From Candidatus Colwellia aromaticivorans (GTDB taxonomy: Bacteria > Pseudomonadota > Gammaproteobacteria > Enterobacterales > Alteromonadaceae): a stretch of 61,788 bases of DNA. The stretch covers positions 1 through 61,788 of the forward strand of contig NZ_QOLD01000075.1 of assembly GCF_003333305.1 (NCBI RefSeq), in the 5' to 3' direction. A program made the translations under genes and the position numbers. Below are positions 1 through 10,052 of the stretch, in pieces (within the stretch, counting starts at the first letter, position 1; every line of letters begins with the position of its first letter). Under the pieces are notes generated by a model that searched no databases, was not told the DNA's origin, and saw only the letters and a program-made list of their open reading frames with translations.

Positions 1-125
1 ACAGGCGTTCTCGCTTCTTATTACTGATCAAAGTGATGAGAAATAGTAAATTGCATGAGCCGTATACGAGGTCCGTACGTACGGTTCTGTGAGAGGGATG
101 AGGCATGAGCCTCACCCTACTCGAT
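1..125 (+). mobile_element. 3' end of a group II intron (domains V and VI)
   Basis: Positions 57-87 fold as a domain V: an 8-bp stem (GAGCCGTA with TACGGTTC), a 2-nt CG bulge, a 4-bp distal stem (TACG/CGTA) and a small loop. Positions about 89-122 fold as domain VI, with a long GGG..TGAGGC/GCCTCA..CCC helix and an unpaired A near 119, about 6 nt before a likely 3' end at CGAT (125). A bulged branch-point A and a terminal AY are family features. The intron body and any reverse transcriptase would lie upstream, outside the window. What is seen is only the RNA 3' part, so whether the intron is intact is unknown. Confidence 0.8.
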
Positions 126-202
126 ATTGACTTAAATTTGAGCGGAATTTAAGCATATTAAACAGATATCCTTTCTGCTAGAATGCGCCTCCCAAGCAAA
201 CC

Positions 203-216
203 TTGATCTAGATCAG
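203..216 (+). promoter_or_regulatory. FNR/EtrA-like site upstream of trhO
   Basis: TTGATCTAGATCAG matches the FNR-type consensus TTGATnnnnATCAA at all but one position. It lies 60 bp before the trhO start, within a longer imperfect palindrome (AAACCTTGATC/GATCAGGTTT). Oxygen-responsive control is inference; a transcriptional terminator or chance palindrome is possible. Confidence 0.4.
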
Positions 217-275
217 GTTTTGATTATTAATCTATAGCACTGGATTTACGTTCCAGTTAGCTCAATGGAGAGACC

Positions 276-1301
276 ATGAGTTCATCAGAAAAAAAGTTAT
301 CTACATCTGCGACAGTACAAACACCATCAACCATCACTATTTGTGCGTTATATAAGTTCGTGCGTTTAGACGCATTTGCAGCATTACGTGAGCCATTATC
401 AAATAAAATGACCAGTGTTGAGGTTAAAGGTACCCTATTATTAGCCGCGGAAGGCATTAACGGTACCATTGCTGGCCCGCAAGTAGGTATTGATGCAGTA
501 CTCGCTTTTTTAGCTGAGCAGCCAGGTTTAGACAATATATCTCATAAAGAATCCTACAACGAAGAAAACCCATTTCATCGCACTAAAGTGAAATTGAAAA
601 AAGAAATTGTCACTATGGGTATTGAAGGTATTGATCCTAACCAAGTGGTCGGCACTTATGTAAAGCCAAAAGATTGGAATGCCTTAATTTCTGATCCCGA
701 TGTAGTGCTGGTTGATACCCGTAACGATTACGAAATTGAAATAGGCACCTTTAAAAATGCCATTAATCCGAATACAGAAACGTTTCGTGAATTTCCCGCA
801 TACGTAGAAAAAAATCTAGATAAAAACAAGCATAAGAAAGTTGCCATGTACTGCACTGGCGGTATTCGTTGCGAAAAATCAACCGCTTACCTAAAAGAGC
901 AAGGCTTTGAAGAAGTTTATCATCTTGAGGGCGGGATTTTGAAATACCTTGAGGAAGTGCCAAGTACTGACACCATGTGGCAAGGCGAATGTTTTGTTTT
1001 TGATGGTCGTGTAGCCGTCAATCACGGTTTAGAACAAGGTCAGTATGATCAATGTTTTGCTTGTCGTTTTCCCTTAACTGAGCAAGAAAAGCAGAATAAA
1101 CATTACATTAAAGGCGTAAGCTGTCATCGTTGTCATGATAAAGTAACCGAGCAGCAACGAAGCCGATTTGCTGAACGTGAGCGCCAAATTACGTTAGCTG
1201 CAGCGCGTGGTGAAAACCATATTGGTGGCGATGTGCAAGAAATTATGAATGAACGCCGTCAAGAAAAATTAAACAAAAAATCTGAGCAATTTAAAAAGTA
1301 G
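276..1301 (+). CDS. trhO: tRNA uridine(34) hydroxylase TrhO (YceA, rhodanese family)
   Basis: The 341-residue protein belongs to the UPF0176/TrhO family, which carries out oxygen-dependent hydroxylation of uridine 34 in tRNA, giving 5-hydroxyuridine on the way to cmo5U. An N-terminal acylphosphatase-like half is followed by a rhodanese domain containing VDTRNDYE (about residues 150-157) and the active-site loop [11 protein letters not shown] with Cys193 and Cys198. The C-terminal part has a cysteine-rich segment (CFACRFPL, then CHRCHDK) and a long basic tail. Length fits the family. The start has a GGAGAGA ribosome-binding site just upstream. It is a single-gene unit with an FNR-like palindrome 60 bp before the ATG. 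Assignment is by family resemblance and is strong. Confidence 0.92.
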   Translation: MSSSEKKLSTSATVQTPSTITICALYKFVRLDAFAALREPLSNKMTSVEVKGTLLLAAEGINGTIAGPQVGIDAVLAFLAEQPGLDNISHKESYNEENPFHRTKVKLKKEIVTMGIEGIDPNQVVGTYVKPKDWNALISDPDVVLVDTRNDYEIEIGTFKNAINPNTETFREFPAYVEKNLDKNKHKKVAMYCTGGIRCEKSTAYLKEQGFEEVYHLEGGILKYLEEVPSTDTMWQGECFVFDGRVAVNHGLEQGQYDQCFACRFPLTEQEKQNKHYIKGVSCHRCHDKVTEQQRSRFAERERQITLAAARGENHIGGDVQEIMNERRQEKLNKKSEQFKK

Positions 1302-1419
1302 CACTCTCTACAAAAAAATAAGCTTAATGCTGTTTTTTTACTTACCTTTACTCCAAGTCATTAAATGGAATAAAGGTAAGTATCACAGTGAAAATTAATG
1401 ACTATTTTTATACTACCAA

Positions 1420-1728
1420 TTAATTATCTTTATGGGACTTCCCATACCAATTTGTTAATGGCTGAGCCGTTAATCCATGAGCAATAATACTCAAAAATAC
1501 CGTTACCATCACTGTCGCATACAAGGTTTCGAAACCTGATACCTCTCCCACTTCATGCGCAACAATGAGTACATATAAAATTGATGCAATACCGCGAGGA
1601 CCAAACCAAGCGATGAATGCCAAAGTAGATAAATCGAGCTTATTACCATCAAGTTTAGCGCCCAATAAAGAGAACATCACGGGTAACATGCGCAACACAG
1701 TTAAACTTAAAAAGGCATAAAGGCACAC
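1420..1728 (-). pseudogene. C-terminal remnant of a CPA1/NhaP-type cation:proton antiporter
   Basis: The reading frame gives about 100 residues containing LSLTVLRMLPV, FIAWFGPRGIASILY and a final hydrophobic segment ending SIIAHGLTAQPL. The GPRG motif and its surroundings are typical of the last transmembrane segments of NhaP/CPA1 sodium/proton antiporters, which are normally over 400 residues. The frame stays open upstream to about 1779, but the added residues do not look like antiporter sequence and no N-terminal part is found. Translation signals are poor. It is therefore a truncated, probably silent remnant. A short functional gene is unlikely because only a few membrane helices remain. 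Confidence 0.7.
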
Positions 1729-1779
1729 TTGAATAGTTACAAGTGATCTTATGCAAGAGAGTATAACATTATAGGCTCG

Positions 1780-2168
1780 TTAAGATGGGTGCATGATGTG
1801 TTGAAATAGTAGGTTGAGGTAGGTAGCTTGAATAGATAGGGTAAACGTAGTTTTTAGCGATTAGACGCATTGTACATCTGCCTATATAATCGTAGATTAG
1901 CCACGAAAGCTTGTATAGATACAGGGGACTTTAGTTCGTAAAATCACCTACTTTGGTACGTAAAAACACCTTTAAAAGAGAGTTTTTAGTGTAACTAATC
2001 ATCTAATATAACTACTATAACTGACACTTCTACGTCCTATATTCTACATGAATAGCGCTTATTTAACCAAATGATTAGTAGTCAGTAGAAAAACTGCTAA
2101 AATAGGCTCAAAATTTTCCCCTGCTAATAACAATGTTATTAGCATCCTATAGCTAGAGAGAGTATTTA
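1780..2168. other. Intergenic region before acnB
   Basis: About 390 bp with no convincing gene. It is AT-rich and must hold the acnB promoter. An AGAGAGAG stretch ends 7 nt before the acnB ATG and is the likely ribosome-binding site. No clear operator was recognised. Confidence 0.5.
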
Positions 2169-4970
2169 ATGAGCCTTTATTTAGAATATATAGCAGAAAT
2201 TGAAAGTCGTAAGAACGAGCTAGGATTAGCGCCTAAGCCAATTGATGGTGCTGAGTTAACAGCTGAGATTATCGAGCAAATTAAAGACTCAGGAAATGAG
2301 TATCGTGCAGATTCGCTTAATTTCTTCATTTATAACACTTTACCAGGTACAACAAGTGCCGCTGGTGAAAAAGCTAAATTCTTAAAAGAGATTATTTTAG
2401 GTGAAGCTGTTGTTGCAGAAATTTCAGTTGAATTTGCGTTTGAATTACTTTCTCACATGAAAGGTGGTCCTTCAATTGAAGTGTTACTTGATCTTGCATT
2501 AGGTGACAACGCTGCGTTAGCTGCTCAAGCCTCAGACGTATTAAAAACACAAGTATTTTTATACGACGCTGATACAGCTCGTCTTGAAACTGCTTTTAAA
2601 GCAGGTAACAGCATCGCTAAAGATATTTTAGAAAGTTATGCACAAGCAGAGTTTTTCACTAAGTTACCTGATATTGCAGAAAAAATAGAAGTAGTTACTT
2701 GTATTGCTGGTGAAGGTGATATCTCTACTGATTTATTATCTCCAGGTCATCAATCTCACTCTCGTGCAGATCGTGAATTACACGGCCAATGCATGAGCAC
2801 TCCAGAAGCTCAAGCAGAAATAAAAGCATTACAAGCTAAGCACCCTAACGCAAAAGTGATGTTAATTGCTGAAAAAGGCACTATGGGTGTTGGTTCATCT
2901 CGTATGTCTGGTGTTAACAACGTTGCACTATTAGCAGGTAAAAAAGCAAGTCCATATGTACCTTTTATTAACATCGCACCAATTGTTGCTGGCACGAATG
3001 GTATCGCTCCAATCTTCCTAACAACGGTTGATGTAACAGGTGGTATTGGTCTTGACCTTAAAAACTGGGTTAAGAAAGTAGATGCAAGTGGTAATGCAGT
3101 TGTTGACGCAAATGGCGATGCAGTGCTAGAAGAAGCGTACTCAGTTGCTACAGGTACTGTATTAACTATTGATACCAAAGCGCAGAAGTTATACAACGGT
3201 AACGAAGAGCTTGCTGATATATCGTCGGCGTTTACACCACAAAAGCAAGAATTTATGAAAGCTGGTGGTTCATATGCGGTAACGTTCGGTAAGAAACTAC
3301 AAACATTTGCAGCAGAAGCTTTAGGTGTTGAACCTGCAAACGTATATGCAGCTTCAAAAGAAATCTCACATGAAGGTCAAGGCTTAACTGCTGTTGAGAA
3401 GATATTTAACCGTAATGCGGTTGGTGTTTTATCTGACTCACCACTACACGCAGGCTCAAACGTTCGTGTTAAAGTAAATATTGTCGGCTCGCAAGATACA
3501 ACTGGCCCTATGACATGTCAGGAATTAGAAGCGATGGCTGCTTCTACTATTTCGCCAATTGTTGATGGTGCATTCCAATCAGGTTGTCATACTGCTTCTG
3601 TTTGGGATAGTAAAGCAAAAGCGAACACGCCTAAGTTAATGAGCTTTATGAACGCGTTTGGTCTAATCACTGCACGTGATCCAAAAGGTGTTTATCATTC
3701 AATGACTGATGTTATTCACAAAGTATTGAATGATATTACGATTGATGACCGAGCAATCATCATCGGTGGTGATTCTCACACACGTATGTCTAAAGGTGTA
3801 GCATTCGGTGCCGATTCAGGTACTGTAGCAATTGCACTGGCAACGGGTGAATCTGCAATGCCAATTCCAGAGTCTGTTAAAGTAACCTTTAAAGGTGAAA
3901 TGAAAGGCCACATGGATTTCCGTGATGTTGTTCACTCAACGCAATTGCAAATGCTTAAGCAATTTGGTGGTGAAAATGTCTTCCAAGGTCGTGTAATTGA
4001 AGTGCATATCGGCACGTTATTAGCTGACCAAGCGTTTACGTTCACTGACTGGACTGCAGAAATGAAGGCAAAAGCTTCTATCTGTATTTCTGAAGATAAC
4101 ACATTAATTCAGTCTATTGAGTTAGCTAAGAGCCGTATCCAGATCATGATTGATAAGGGTATGGAAAATGAAGCTGGCACATTAGTTGGTCTAATAGCAC
4201 TTGCTGACAAGCGCATTGAAGAAGTTAAATCAGGTACTAACCCTGCATTAACACCTGATGATACTGCTAACTACTACGCAGAAGTTGTTGTTGATTTAGA
4301 CCAAATTGACGAGCCAATGATTGCTGATCCAGATGTAAACAACGATGACGTATCTAAGCGTTACACCCATGATGTTATTCGTCCTGTTTCATACTACGCA
4401 GATAAATCAGTTGATTTAGGTTTTGTGGGTTCTTGTATGGTTCACAAAGGTGACATGCAAATCATCGCACAAATGTTACGTAACATGGAAGCGCAAGGTC
4501 AAAAAATTGAATTTAAAGCACCATTAGTTGTGGCGCCACCAACGTATAATATTGTTGATGAGCTTAAAGCTGAAGGCGACTGGGCTATTCTTGAGAAATA
4601 TTCAGGTTTCGAATTTGATGATGCTGTGCCTAAAAACGCTGCACGTACTAAGTATGAAAATATCTTATACTTAGAACGCCCTGGTTGTAACTTATGTATG
4701 GGTAACCAAGAGAAAGCTGAACCAGGTGATACTGTTATTGCCACTTCAACACGCTTGTTCCAAGGTCGTGTAGTCGCTGATACTGCAGAGAAGAAAGGTG
4801 AATCATTACTTGGTTCAACGCCTCTAGTTGTGCTTTCTACTATGCTTGGTCGTTTTCCTACAATCGAAGAGTACAAGAGCGCGGTAGAAGGTATTAACCT
4901 AACTAGCTTTACTCCACCGACGGAAGCGATGACTACTCACGCAGCAGTGAAAATTGCAGATCCTAGCTAG
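2169..4970 (+). CDS. acnB: Aconitate hydratase B / 2-methylisocitrate dehydratase
   Basis: AcnB catalyses citrate to isocitrate in the cytosolic TCA cycle and, in many gammaproteobacteria, also the 2-methylisocitrate step. The 933-residue protein has the N-terminal HEAT-like domain (1-160), the swivel and catalytic domains, and the [4Fe-4S] cysteines in GFVGSC (about 756) and PGCNLCMGN (about 840 and 843). GGDSHTRMSKG and the ERPGCNLCMGNQ block are family signatures. It is longer than the 865-residue E. coli enzyme. Extra material includes an Ala/Asp-rich stretch near residues 300-325 (VKKVDASGNAVVDANGDAV) and a longer gap between the first and second cluster cysteines. It is monocistronic, with a strong terminator downstream. 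Confidence 0.96.
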   Translation: MSLYLEYIAEIESRKNELGLAPKPIDGAELTAEIIEQIKDSGNEYRADSLNFFIYNTLPGTTSAAGEKAKFLKEIILGEAVVAEISVEFAFELLSHMKGGPSIEVLLDLALGDNAALAAQASDVLKTQVFLYDADTARLETAFKAGNSIAKDILESYAQAEFFTKLPDIAEKIEVVTCIAGEGDISTDLLSPGHQSHSRADRELHGQCMSTPEAQAEIKALQAKHPNAKVMLIAEKGTMGVGSSRMSGVNNVALLAGKKASPYVPFINIAPIVAGTNGIAPIFLTTVDVTGGIGLDLKNWVKKVDASGNAVVDANGDAVLEEAYSVATGTVLTIDTKAQKLYNGNEELADISSAFTPQKQEFMKAGGSYAVTFGKKLQTFAAEALGVEPANVYAASKEISHEGQGLTAVEKIFNRNAVGVLSDSPLHAGSNVRVKVNIVGSQDTTGPMTCQELEAMAASTISPIVDGAFQSGCHTASVWDSKAKANTPKLMSFMNAFGLITARDPKGVYHSMTDVIHKVLNDITIDDRAIIIGGDSHTRMSKGVAFGADSGTVAIALATGESAMPIPESVKVTFKGEMKGHMDFRDVVHSTQLQMLKQFGGENVFQGRVIEVHIGTLLADQAFTFTDWTAEMKAKASICISEDNTLIQSIELAKSRIQIMIDKGMENEAGTLVGLIALADKRIEEVKSGTNPALTPDDTANYYAEVVVDLDQIDEPMIADPDVNNDDVSKRYTHDVIRPVSYYADKSVDLGFVGSCMVHKGDMQIIAQMLRNMEAQGQKIEFKAPLVVAPPTYNIVDELKAEGDWAILEKYSGFEFDDAVPKNAARTKYENILYLERPGCNLCMGNQEKAEPGDTVIATSTRLFQGRVVADTAEKKGESLLGSTPLVVLSTMLGRFPTIEEYKSAVEGINLTSFTPPTEAMTTHAAVKIADPS

Positions 4971-5005
4971 GTTCTCTATTTTTACTCGTTAGACAGAATA
5001 AAGCC

Positions 5006-5047
5006 AAAGGGTCACTTTACTTATACTAAGTAAAGTGACCCTTTTTT
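5006..5047 (+). terminator. Rho-independent terminator of acnB
   Basis: A 15-bp perfect stem (GGGTCACTTTACTTA at 5009-5023 pairing with 5027-5041) with a 3-nt loop TAC is followed by a run of T. Flanking AAA/TTT extends the stem. It lies 36 bp after the acnB stop and may also serve the convergent gene at 5121. Confidence 0.9.
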
Positions 5048-5120
5048 ATTTCTTAATATAAAATAGAATAAAGCACGATAAACAAACTGTGTTTGTAAGG
5101 CCTTTACGGTTATGACTGCG

Positions 5121-5474
5121 TTAACACTTAATTTTGGCAATAAGTGAAGGAAATATATAGTTAGGCATAGCACGCTTGTCATCAAAGCCTTCAATACCTT
5201 GAATCATCTCAATTTTGTAATGGTAACCACCACACAAACGATAAGACTTACGCAGTAAAAAAGTGGCTAGTCGTTCAAAGTTGACTTTGTTATTAGGGAT
5301 AATTTCTAATTGAAAGTGTTTATCAGCCAACTTAGTTTGTTTGAATTGGAGATTATGATCAAAATCCCAGAAAGTAGTACTATTATCTTTGTTTGTTGAT
5401 GTTTCTAAGTTAGTACAACTTGTGATCGCTGAAAAGAGCGTGGCATACATCATTAATTGGGGGATTTTGTTCAT
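5121..5474 (-). CDS. Small hypothetical lipoprotein
   Basis: The 117-residue product is not recognised. It begins with a short signal-like segment (MNKIPQLMMYATLFSAITSC) ending in a plausible lipobox ITSC, so acylation at that Cys and export are likely. The mature part is soluble and has one internal Cys plus a C-terminal IAKIKC. The ATG at 5474 is preferred over the adjacent TTG codon because a GCAGGTG ribosome-binding site sits just upstream. It is convergent with acnB and 87 bp downstream of the M1 peptidase stop region, on the same strand, so it might be co-transcribed with neither. No function is proposed. Confidence 0.6.
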   Translation of the reverse strand: MNKIPQLMMYATLFSAITSCTNLETSTNKDNSTTFWDFDHNLQFKQTKLADKHFQLEIIPNNKVNFERLATFLLRKSYRLCGGYHYKIEMIQGIEGFDDKRAMPNYIFPSLIAKIKC

Positions 5475-5564
5475 CAAAACACCTGCTTAACCTTAGGTTA
5501 AAAAGATAGAGACTAAAAGAGGGCAATACCAATACGGATATATGCCCTAATAAAAGTATAGCGG

Positions 5565-8291
5565 CTATAAAGTCATTTTACTTTTGATTAATAAACAACG
5601 CTGATCTTCTTGCTGCTTTATCAGTAAGCTACGCTTTGTTCCTGTAGACAATTCCGTTAGTTCAATTACCGCTGTCGCTAACCTAGCGACACTGACTTCA
5701 CTACAAGTTGCAGGAATTAAGTTGTTATAACTGCGCATGAAAACAGGCCCGTTGGCTTTGTCTATTTCTGTTAAGCTCAACATTCTTTGTGTTGCACTTT
5801 GCTCATTAAAGCGACTTTGCTCACTTGGATAAAGTGCTGACATAGCGGTGCGTAACTTAGAAAAGCCGATATCGCTGTTCTTTTTCTGTATTTTTGCTAA
5901 CCAATCAATTTTTACCTTAGCATTGGGTGCGATAACCTGTGCGCGAATTGCTGACTTTTCACCCGTGTCAGAGCTATCTAGTGTTAATTCTTGAGCAATT
6001 AATTCAGTCGATTTAGGGTGTTCAAAGCGGCTAAGTTGCGTGATTATCTCCCAACGAATATCTTGGCTTATGGTTAGACCTTCTAAAGAGTGTTGGCCAT
6101 TAAGCAGTTTGTATAAATTATCGAGGGCGTTGTCGGTATGGGCAAAAATTAAGTAACTGTTAAACCAACGACGTTGCATATTCTTGTTATCGCTATTAGC
6201 TAATGTGCTTTGCCATGTTATTTCTTCTAGTTGTTGCGCAATATCTTTGACGTAGTCATGCTCACTACCTAAGCTTTTGTTTAGGTAAGCTTTAGCAGAG
6301 GATATTTGTCCTAAAATTTGCCCTAACGTTGTATAATCTTGCTCAAGTGGCGCATTCGCTAGTGCAACTTGTAAATATTCATTTAAGGGTAATGTACCAT
6401 CACGAACACTATCCCATAAACTTTGCCATAACATCGAGCGTAATAGTGGATCTTGAATTTGTGCTAAATAGTTCTGAGTGGTTTTAAAAGAGCGAGCATC
6501 TAGGTTTACTTTCACAAAAGCCCAGTCTTGATAATTTGGATAAACCAAATCAGGACACGTGATACCGACTAACTCGTTAACTTCAGTGCTTTTTCCTTGA
6601 TATATAACGCTTACTTTTTTAGTTAAAGCAAATCCCGGATTCTTGGCTTTTAAAAGAGCAATTTGAACTTTTTGTTCTCGTAATGTTGGTTGGCTTGGAT
6701 CAGCCGTTTGCAGTAATTTGAATGAACTTATCTTACCAGCATCACATTGATAACTGGCTTCAATCGTATTAACACCAGCTTGGTAAAGCCATTTTTGTTG
6801 CCACTGTGCTAAGTCTTTACCACTTGCTTTGGCTAAACTGTTAATAAAATCATCTAAAACAGCATTTTTATAGGCATTTTCACTAAGGTAATTATGAATA
6901 CCTTGCTGAAAGGTTTTCTCACCAAGTAGGTGGCGAAGTTGGTTAAGTACCGAAGCCCCTTTTGAATAAGTAATGGCATCAATATTATCAAAAGCATTCG
7001 CAGTTGAATGCACAGGAACTTCTATCGGGTGGGTGGTCACACGTTGATCAGCACGATAAGCGCTTTGTTTTCCACCGGCATAAAAACTACGCCAAGCATG
7101 GGTGAATTCGGTAGCCTCGCTTGTTGCTAAGGTTGCCATAAAAGCAGCAAAACTTTCATTTAGCCATAAGCCGTTCCACCATTTCATCGTGGCTAAATTA
7201 CCAAACCATTGGTGTGCCATTTCATGCATAATCACATTAGCTAGGCGTTCTCGACGGCTTTGACTCATTTCACCATTCGTTAAAAAGCTTCCTTCGGCAA
7301 AAGTAACTGCGGCAGCATTCTCCATGGCGCCGTATAAGAAATCAGGTACTAACACTTGATCATATTTTTTAAATGGGTAGTTAATACCAAAGTAAGCATC
7401 AAAAAATTTGAAACCTTGATTGGTGTAGGTGAACCATTGCTTAGGTGTTATTTGTTTGGCAACAGATTGTCGAGCGAATAAACGTAATGGGTATTTTCCG
7501 GTATTGTCTGTCCACATTTTATACGGGCCAGCATGTAGAGAAAAGTTGTAAGGACTTAAGGTTTTACTTTTAGGAAAATGCCAAATGTTAAAATCACCTT
7601 GCTTGGTTATTTTATCTTCCCCCGTTGCTGAAAATACTGTCCATTCTTGTGGCGCCGATACTGTCATTTCAAAAGTAGCTTTTAGATCGGGCTGATCGAA
7701 CAGCGCAAACATTTGTTGAGCTGCTGCAGGCTCAAAATGAGAGTAAAGGTAAACTTTATCATCAACAGGATCTTTAAAGCGGTGTAGTCCTTCACCATTA
7801 GTGCTGTGTTTACGCGTTAAGTTCACGGTAACTCTGTTGTTACCTTTAAGAAGTCGCTCTTCTGGTAAGGTAATAAACCAATCATTATAACTTTTTGCTA
7901 GTTGCTCAACGGACATTGAAAAACCATTAATGATGACACTTGTTATTTGTGCCTGGTTGAGATCTATTGTTAAAGGGGAGGTATTATCGCTTAATGCAAA
8001 ATTAATCGTTGAACTAGCTGAAAAATGTTCTTCACCAGTCAAATTATAATTCAATTGATAGCTAACATTAGATACCCGAGCAGAGCGCTTAAATGCTTGC
8101 TCTTGGCTCAGGTATTGGTTCTCAGCGCGAGGAGTAAAAATTAGTGTTTGATGCATTAATTTACTTGAATCATTAAGTGCATTTTTATTGTTTTTTGTTG
8201 TCACACAAGCGCTAAGTAATAGTGTAGCTACCAGTGTTGATGCAGCAAGAATCATTTTCTTTGAAGCACTAAATTTCAAGAGAGTTCTCAT
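5565..8291 (-). CDS. M1-family aminopeptidase, lipoprotein-anchored (PepN-like)
   Basis: The 908-residue zinc aminopeptidase starts with a lipoprotein signal (LLLSAC, Cys at about 29), so it is probably tethered to a membrane on the periplasmic side rather than cytosolic like E. coli PepN. The M1 signatures are clear: substrate-binding GAMEN (about residues 320-324) and the zinc site HEMAHQWFGNLATMKWWN followed by NESFA (HExxH-18-E, about 354-377). The C-terminal half (about 560-900) resembles the ERAP1-like helical domain. It would remove N-terminal residues from peptides, fitting nutrient scavenging in a marine heterotroph. It stands alone with no obvious operon partner. Confidence 0.92.
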   Translation of the reverse strand: MRTLLKFSASKKMILAASTLVATLLLSACVTTKNNKNALNDSSKLMHQTLIFTPRAENQYLSQEQAFKRSARVSNVSYQLNYNLTGEEHFSASSTINFALSDNTSPLTIDLNQAQITSVIINGFSMSVEQLAKSYNDWFITLPEERLLKGNNRVTVNLTRKHSTNGEGLHRFKDPVDDKVYLYSHFEPAAAQQMFALFDQPDLKATFEMTVSAPQEWTVFSATGEDKITKQGDFNIWHFPKSKTLSPYNFSLHAGPYKMWTDNTGKYPLRLFARQSVAKQITPKQWFTYTNQGFKFFDAYFGINYPFKKYDQVLVPDFLYGAMENAAAVTFAEGSFLTNGEMSQSRRERLANVIMHEMAHQWFGNLATMKWWNGLWLNESFAAFMATLATSEATEFTHAWRSFYAGGKQSAYRADQRVTTHPIEVPVHSTANAFDNIDAITYSKGASVLNQLRHLLGEKTFQQGIHNYLSENAYKNAVLDDFINSLAKASGKDLAQWQQKWLYQAGVNTIEASYQCDAGKISSFKLLQTADPSQPTLREQKVQIALLKAKNPGFALTKKVSVIYQGKSTEVNELVGITCPDLVYPNYQDWAFVKVNLDARSFKTTQNYLAQIQDPLLRSMLWQSLWDSVRDGTLPLNEYLQVALANAPLEQDYTTLGQILGQISSAKAYLNKSLGSEHDYVKDIAQQLEEITWQSTLANSDNKNMQRRWFNSYLIFAHTDNALDNLYKLLNGQHSLEGLTISQDIRWEIITQLSRFEHPKSTELIAQELTLDSSDTGEKSAIRAQVIAPNAKVKIDWLAKIQKKNSDIGFSKLRTAMSALYPSEQSRFNEQSATQRMLSLTEIDKANGPVFMRSYNNLIPATCSEVSVARLATAVIELTELSTGTKRSLLIKQQEDQRCLLIKSKMTL

Positions 8292-8415
8292 TATATTTTT
8301 AATAATTTATCAAAGTATAAAACAGAAATACGAGAGTAAAAAGAGGGGGATTGATTAGATTGTTAAAAGAAGAAAAATCTGTGAAGAAGTTATAGTAATT
8401 TTTTATAATTTGAAA

Positions 8416-8452
8416 ATAAAAAAGCCACTATCTAATAGTAAGATAATGGCTT
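8416..8452 (-). terminator. Terminator of the pdhR-aceEF-lpd operon
   Basis: On the minus strand AAGCCATTATCTTAC pairs with GTAAGATAGTGGCTT-like sequence (stem at about 8421-8452, a few mismatches), followed by a T run (the A run at 8413-8421 on the plus strand). It lies about 35 bp after the lpd stop codon. Confidence 0.8.
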
Positions 8453-8484
8453 AAATAGTTGTTATCGATTAAATGATAACTCTT

Positions 8485-9918
8485 TTATTTTTTCTTTTTT
8501 ACTGCTTTCGCGTTTGGTAAATCAGTGATTGAACCTTCAAAGATTTCTGCAGCTAAACCAATTGATTCATTTAACGTTGGGTGGGCATGAATAGTTAAAC
8601 CAACATCTTCAGCATCAGCGCCCATTTCAACCGCTAAACAAACTTCACCAAGCATTTCGCCCGCATTAATACCAACGATAGCTCCACCAAGAACACGACC
8701 TGTTTCTTTTTCAAAGATCATCTTAGTTTTACCTTCAGTACGTGCTGAAGCAATAGCACGACCAGAAGCAGCCCATGGGAAGTTAGCTACTTCAATGTTT
8801 AAGCCTTGTTCTTTTGCTTCACGTTCAGTAACACCAACCCAAGCCATCTCTGGATCAGTATAAGCGATTGAAGGAATGCAACGAGGTTCAAACGTGTGTT
8901 TTTTACCTGAAATAACTTCTGCAGCACAATGTGCTTCATGAACCGCTTTATGTGCAAGCATCGGCTGACCAACAACATCACCAATAGCAAAAATGTGATT
9001 TACGTTGGTACGTAGTTCATTTGTAACGTTGATAAAACCACGTTCGTCAACATTTACACCAGCTTTATCAGCATCAATTAACTTACCGTTAGGCTTACGA
9101 CCAACAGCAACTAAAATTTTGTCATAGCGAACTTGTTTTGCTGGTGCATTTTTACCTTCGAAAGTAACGTATAAACCATCTTTTTTAGCATCAACAGCCA
9201 CAACTTTAGTAGACAACATAATGTTGAATTTCTTTTTGTTGTAGTTGGTGTAAATTTTAACAATATCTTTATCAGCAGCAGGTACTAATTGATCAGCAAA
9301 TTCAACAACTGAAACGTTAGAGCCTAACGCTTTGTATACTGTACCCATTTCTAAACCGATGATACCACCACCAAGTACTAACATTTCGCCCGGTACGTCT
9401 TTAAGCTCTAAAGCACCCGTTGAATCAATAACACGCGGATCATCTTTTGGAATAAACGGTAAATCAACAACTGATGAACCCGCAGCAATAATAGCGTTAT
9501 CAAAAGTAATTGTGGTAGTTTTACCATCATTACCTTCTACTGCGATTGTTTTATCGCTAGTAAATTTACCAAAACCGTAAACAGTTTTAACTTTACGTGC
9601 TTTAGCCATACCGCCTAGGCCACCCGTTAATTGACCAATTACGCTTTCTTTCCAGTTACGGATTTTATCTAAATCAATTTTTGGCTTACCAAAAGTAACA
9701 CCGTGAGAAGCCATTGCTTCAGCATCATCAATAACTTTAGCTACGTGTAATAATGCTTTAGAAGGAATACAACCAACATTTAAACAAACACCGCCAAGTG
9801 TTTCACGGCTTTCAACTAATACTACATCTAAACCTAAATCTGCTGCGCGAAATGCTGCAGAATAGCCACCAGGGCCTGCACCTAATATTACTACTTGAGC
9901 TTTGATTTCGTTACTCAT
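8485..9918 (-). CDS. lpdA: Dihydrolipoyl dehydrogenase (E3)
   Basis: The 477-residue flavoenzyme reoxidises dihydrolipoyl groups of 2-oxoacid dehydrogenase complexes with NAD+. It shows the N-terminal FAD Rossmann motif GAGPGG, the redox-active disulfide GGVCLNVGCIPSK (Cys45 and Cys50), the NAD motif GGGIIGLEMG, the second FAD motif AIGDV and the C-terminal HAHPTLNES active-site His/Glu. It is the last gene of the pyruvate dehydrogenase operon, 134 bp after aceF, and probably also supplies the second complex encoded at 16-20 kb, which has no E3 of its own here. A terminator follows. Confidence 0.97.
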   Translation of the reverse strand: MSNEIKAQVVILGAGPGGYSAAFRAADLGLDVVLVESRETLGGVCLNVGCIPSKALLHVAKVIDDAEAMASHGVTFGKPKIDLDKIRNWKESVIGQLTGGLGGMAKARKVKTVYGFGKFTSDKTIAVEGNDGKTTTITFDNAIIAAGSSVVDLPFIPKDDPRVIDSTGALELKDVPGEMLVLGGGIIGLEMGTVYKALGSNVSVVEFADQLVPAADKDIVKIYTNYNKKKFNIMLSTKVVAVDAKKDGLYVTFEGKNAPAKQVRYDKILVAVGRKPNGKLIDADKAGVNVDERGFINVTNELRTNVNHIFAIGDVVGQPMLAHKAVHEAHCAAEVISGKKHTFEPRCIPSIAYTDPEMAWVGVTEREAKEQGLNIEVANFPWAASGRAIASARTEGKTKMIFEKETGRVLGGAIVGINAGEMLGEVCLAVEMGADAEDVGLTIHAHPTLNESIGLAAEIFEGSITDLPNAKAVKKKK

Positions 9919-10052
9919 ACTGTTACTGTCCTCAATAAAACCGATTAAAGTTTTTTATTTTGTGAAATATTTTTATGGGCGAAATTCTACCCTTATCTAT
10001 TGAATTTCGCCAATATTAATTCATAAGAACCGACTAAAGTCGACCTTTCGTA

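Noticed and set aside
2810..3196. 128-residue minus-strand frame inside acnB
   Set aside because: It overlaps a highly conserved part of acnB on the opposite strand and shows no homology or start signals.
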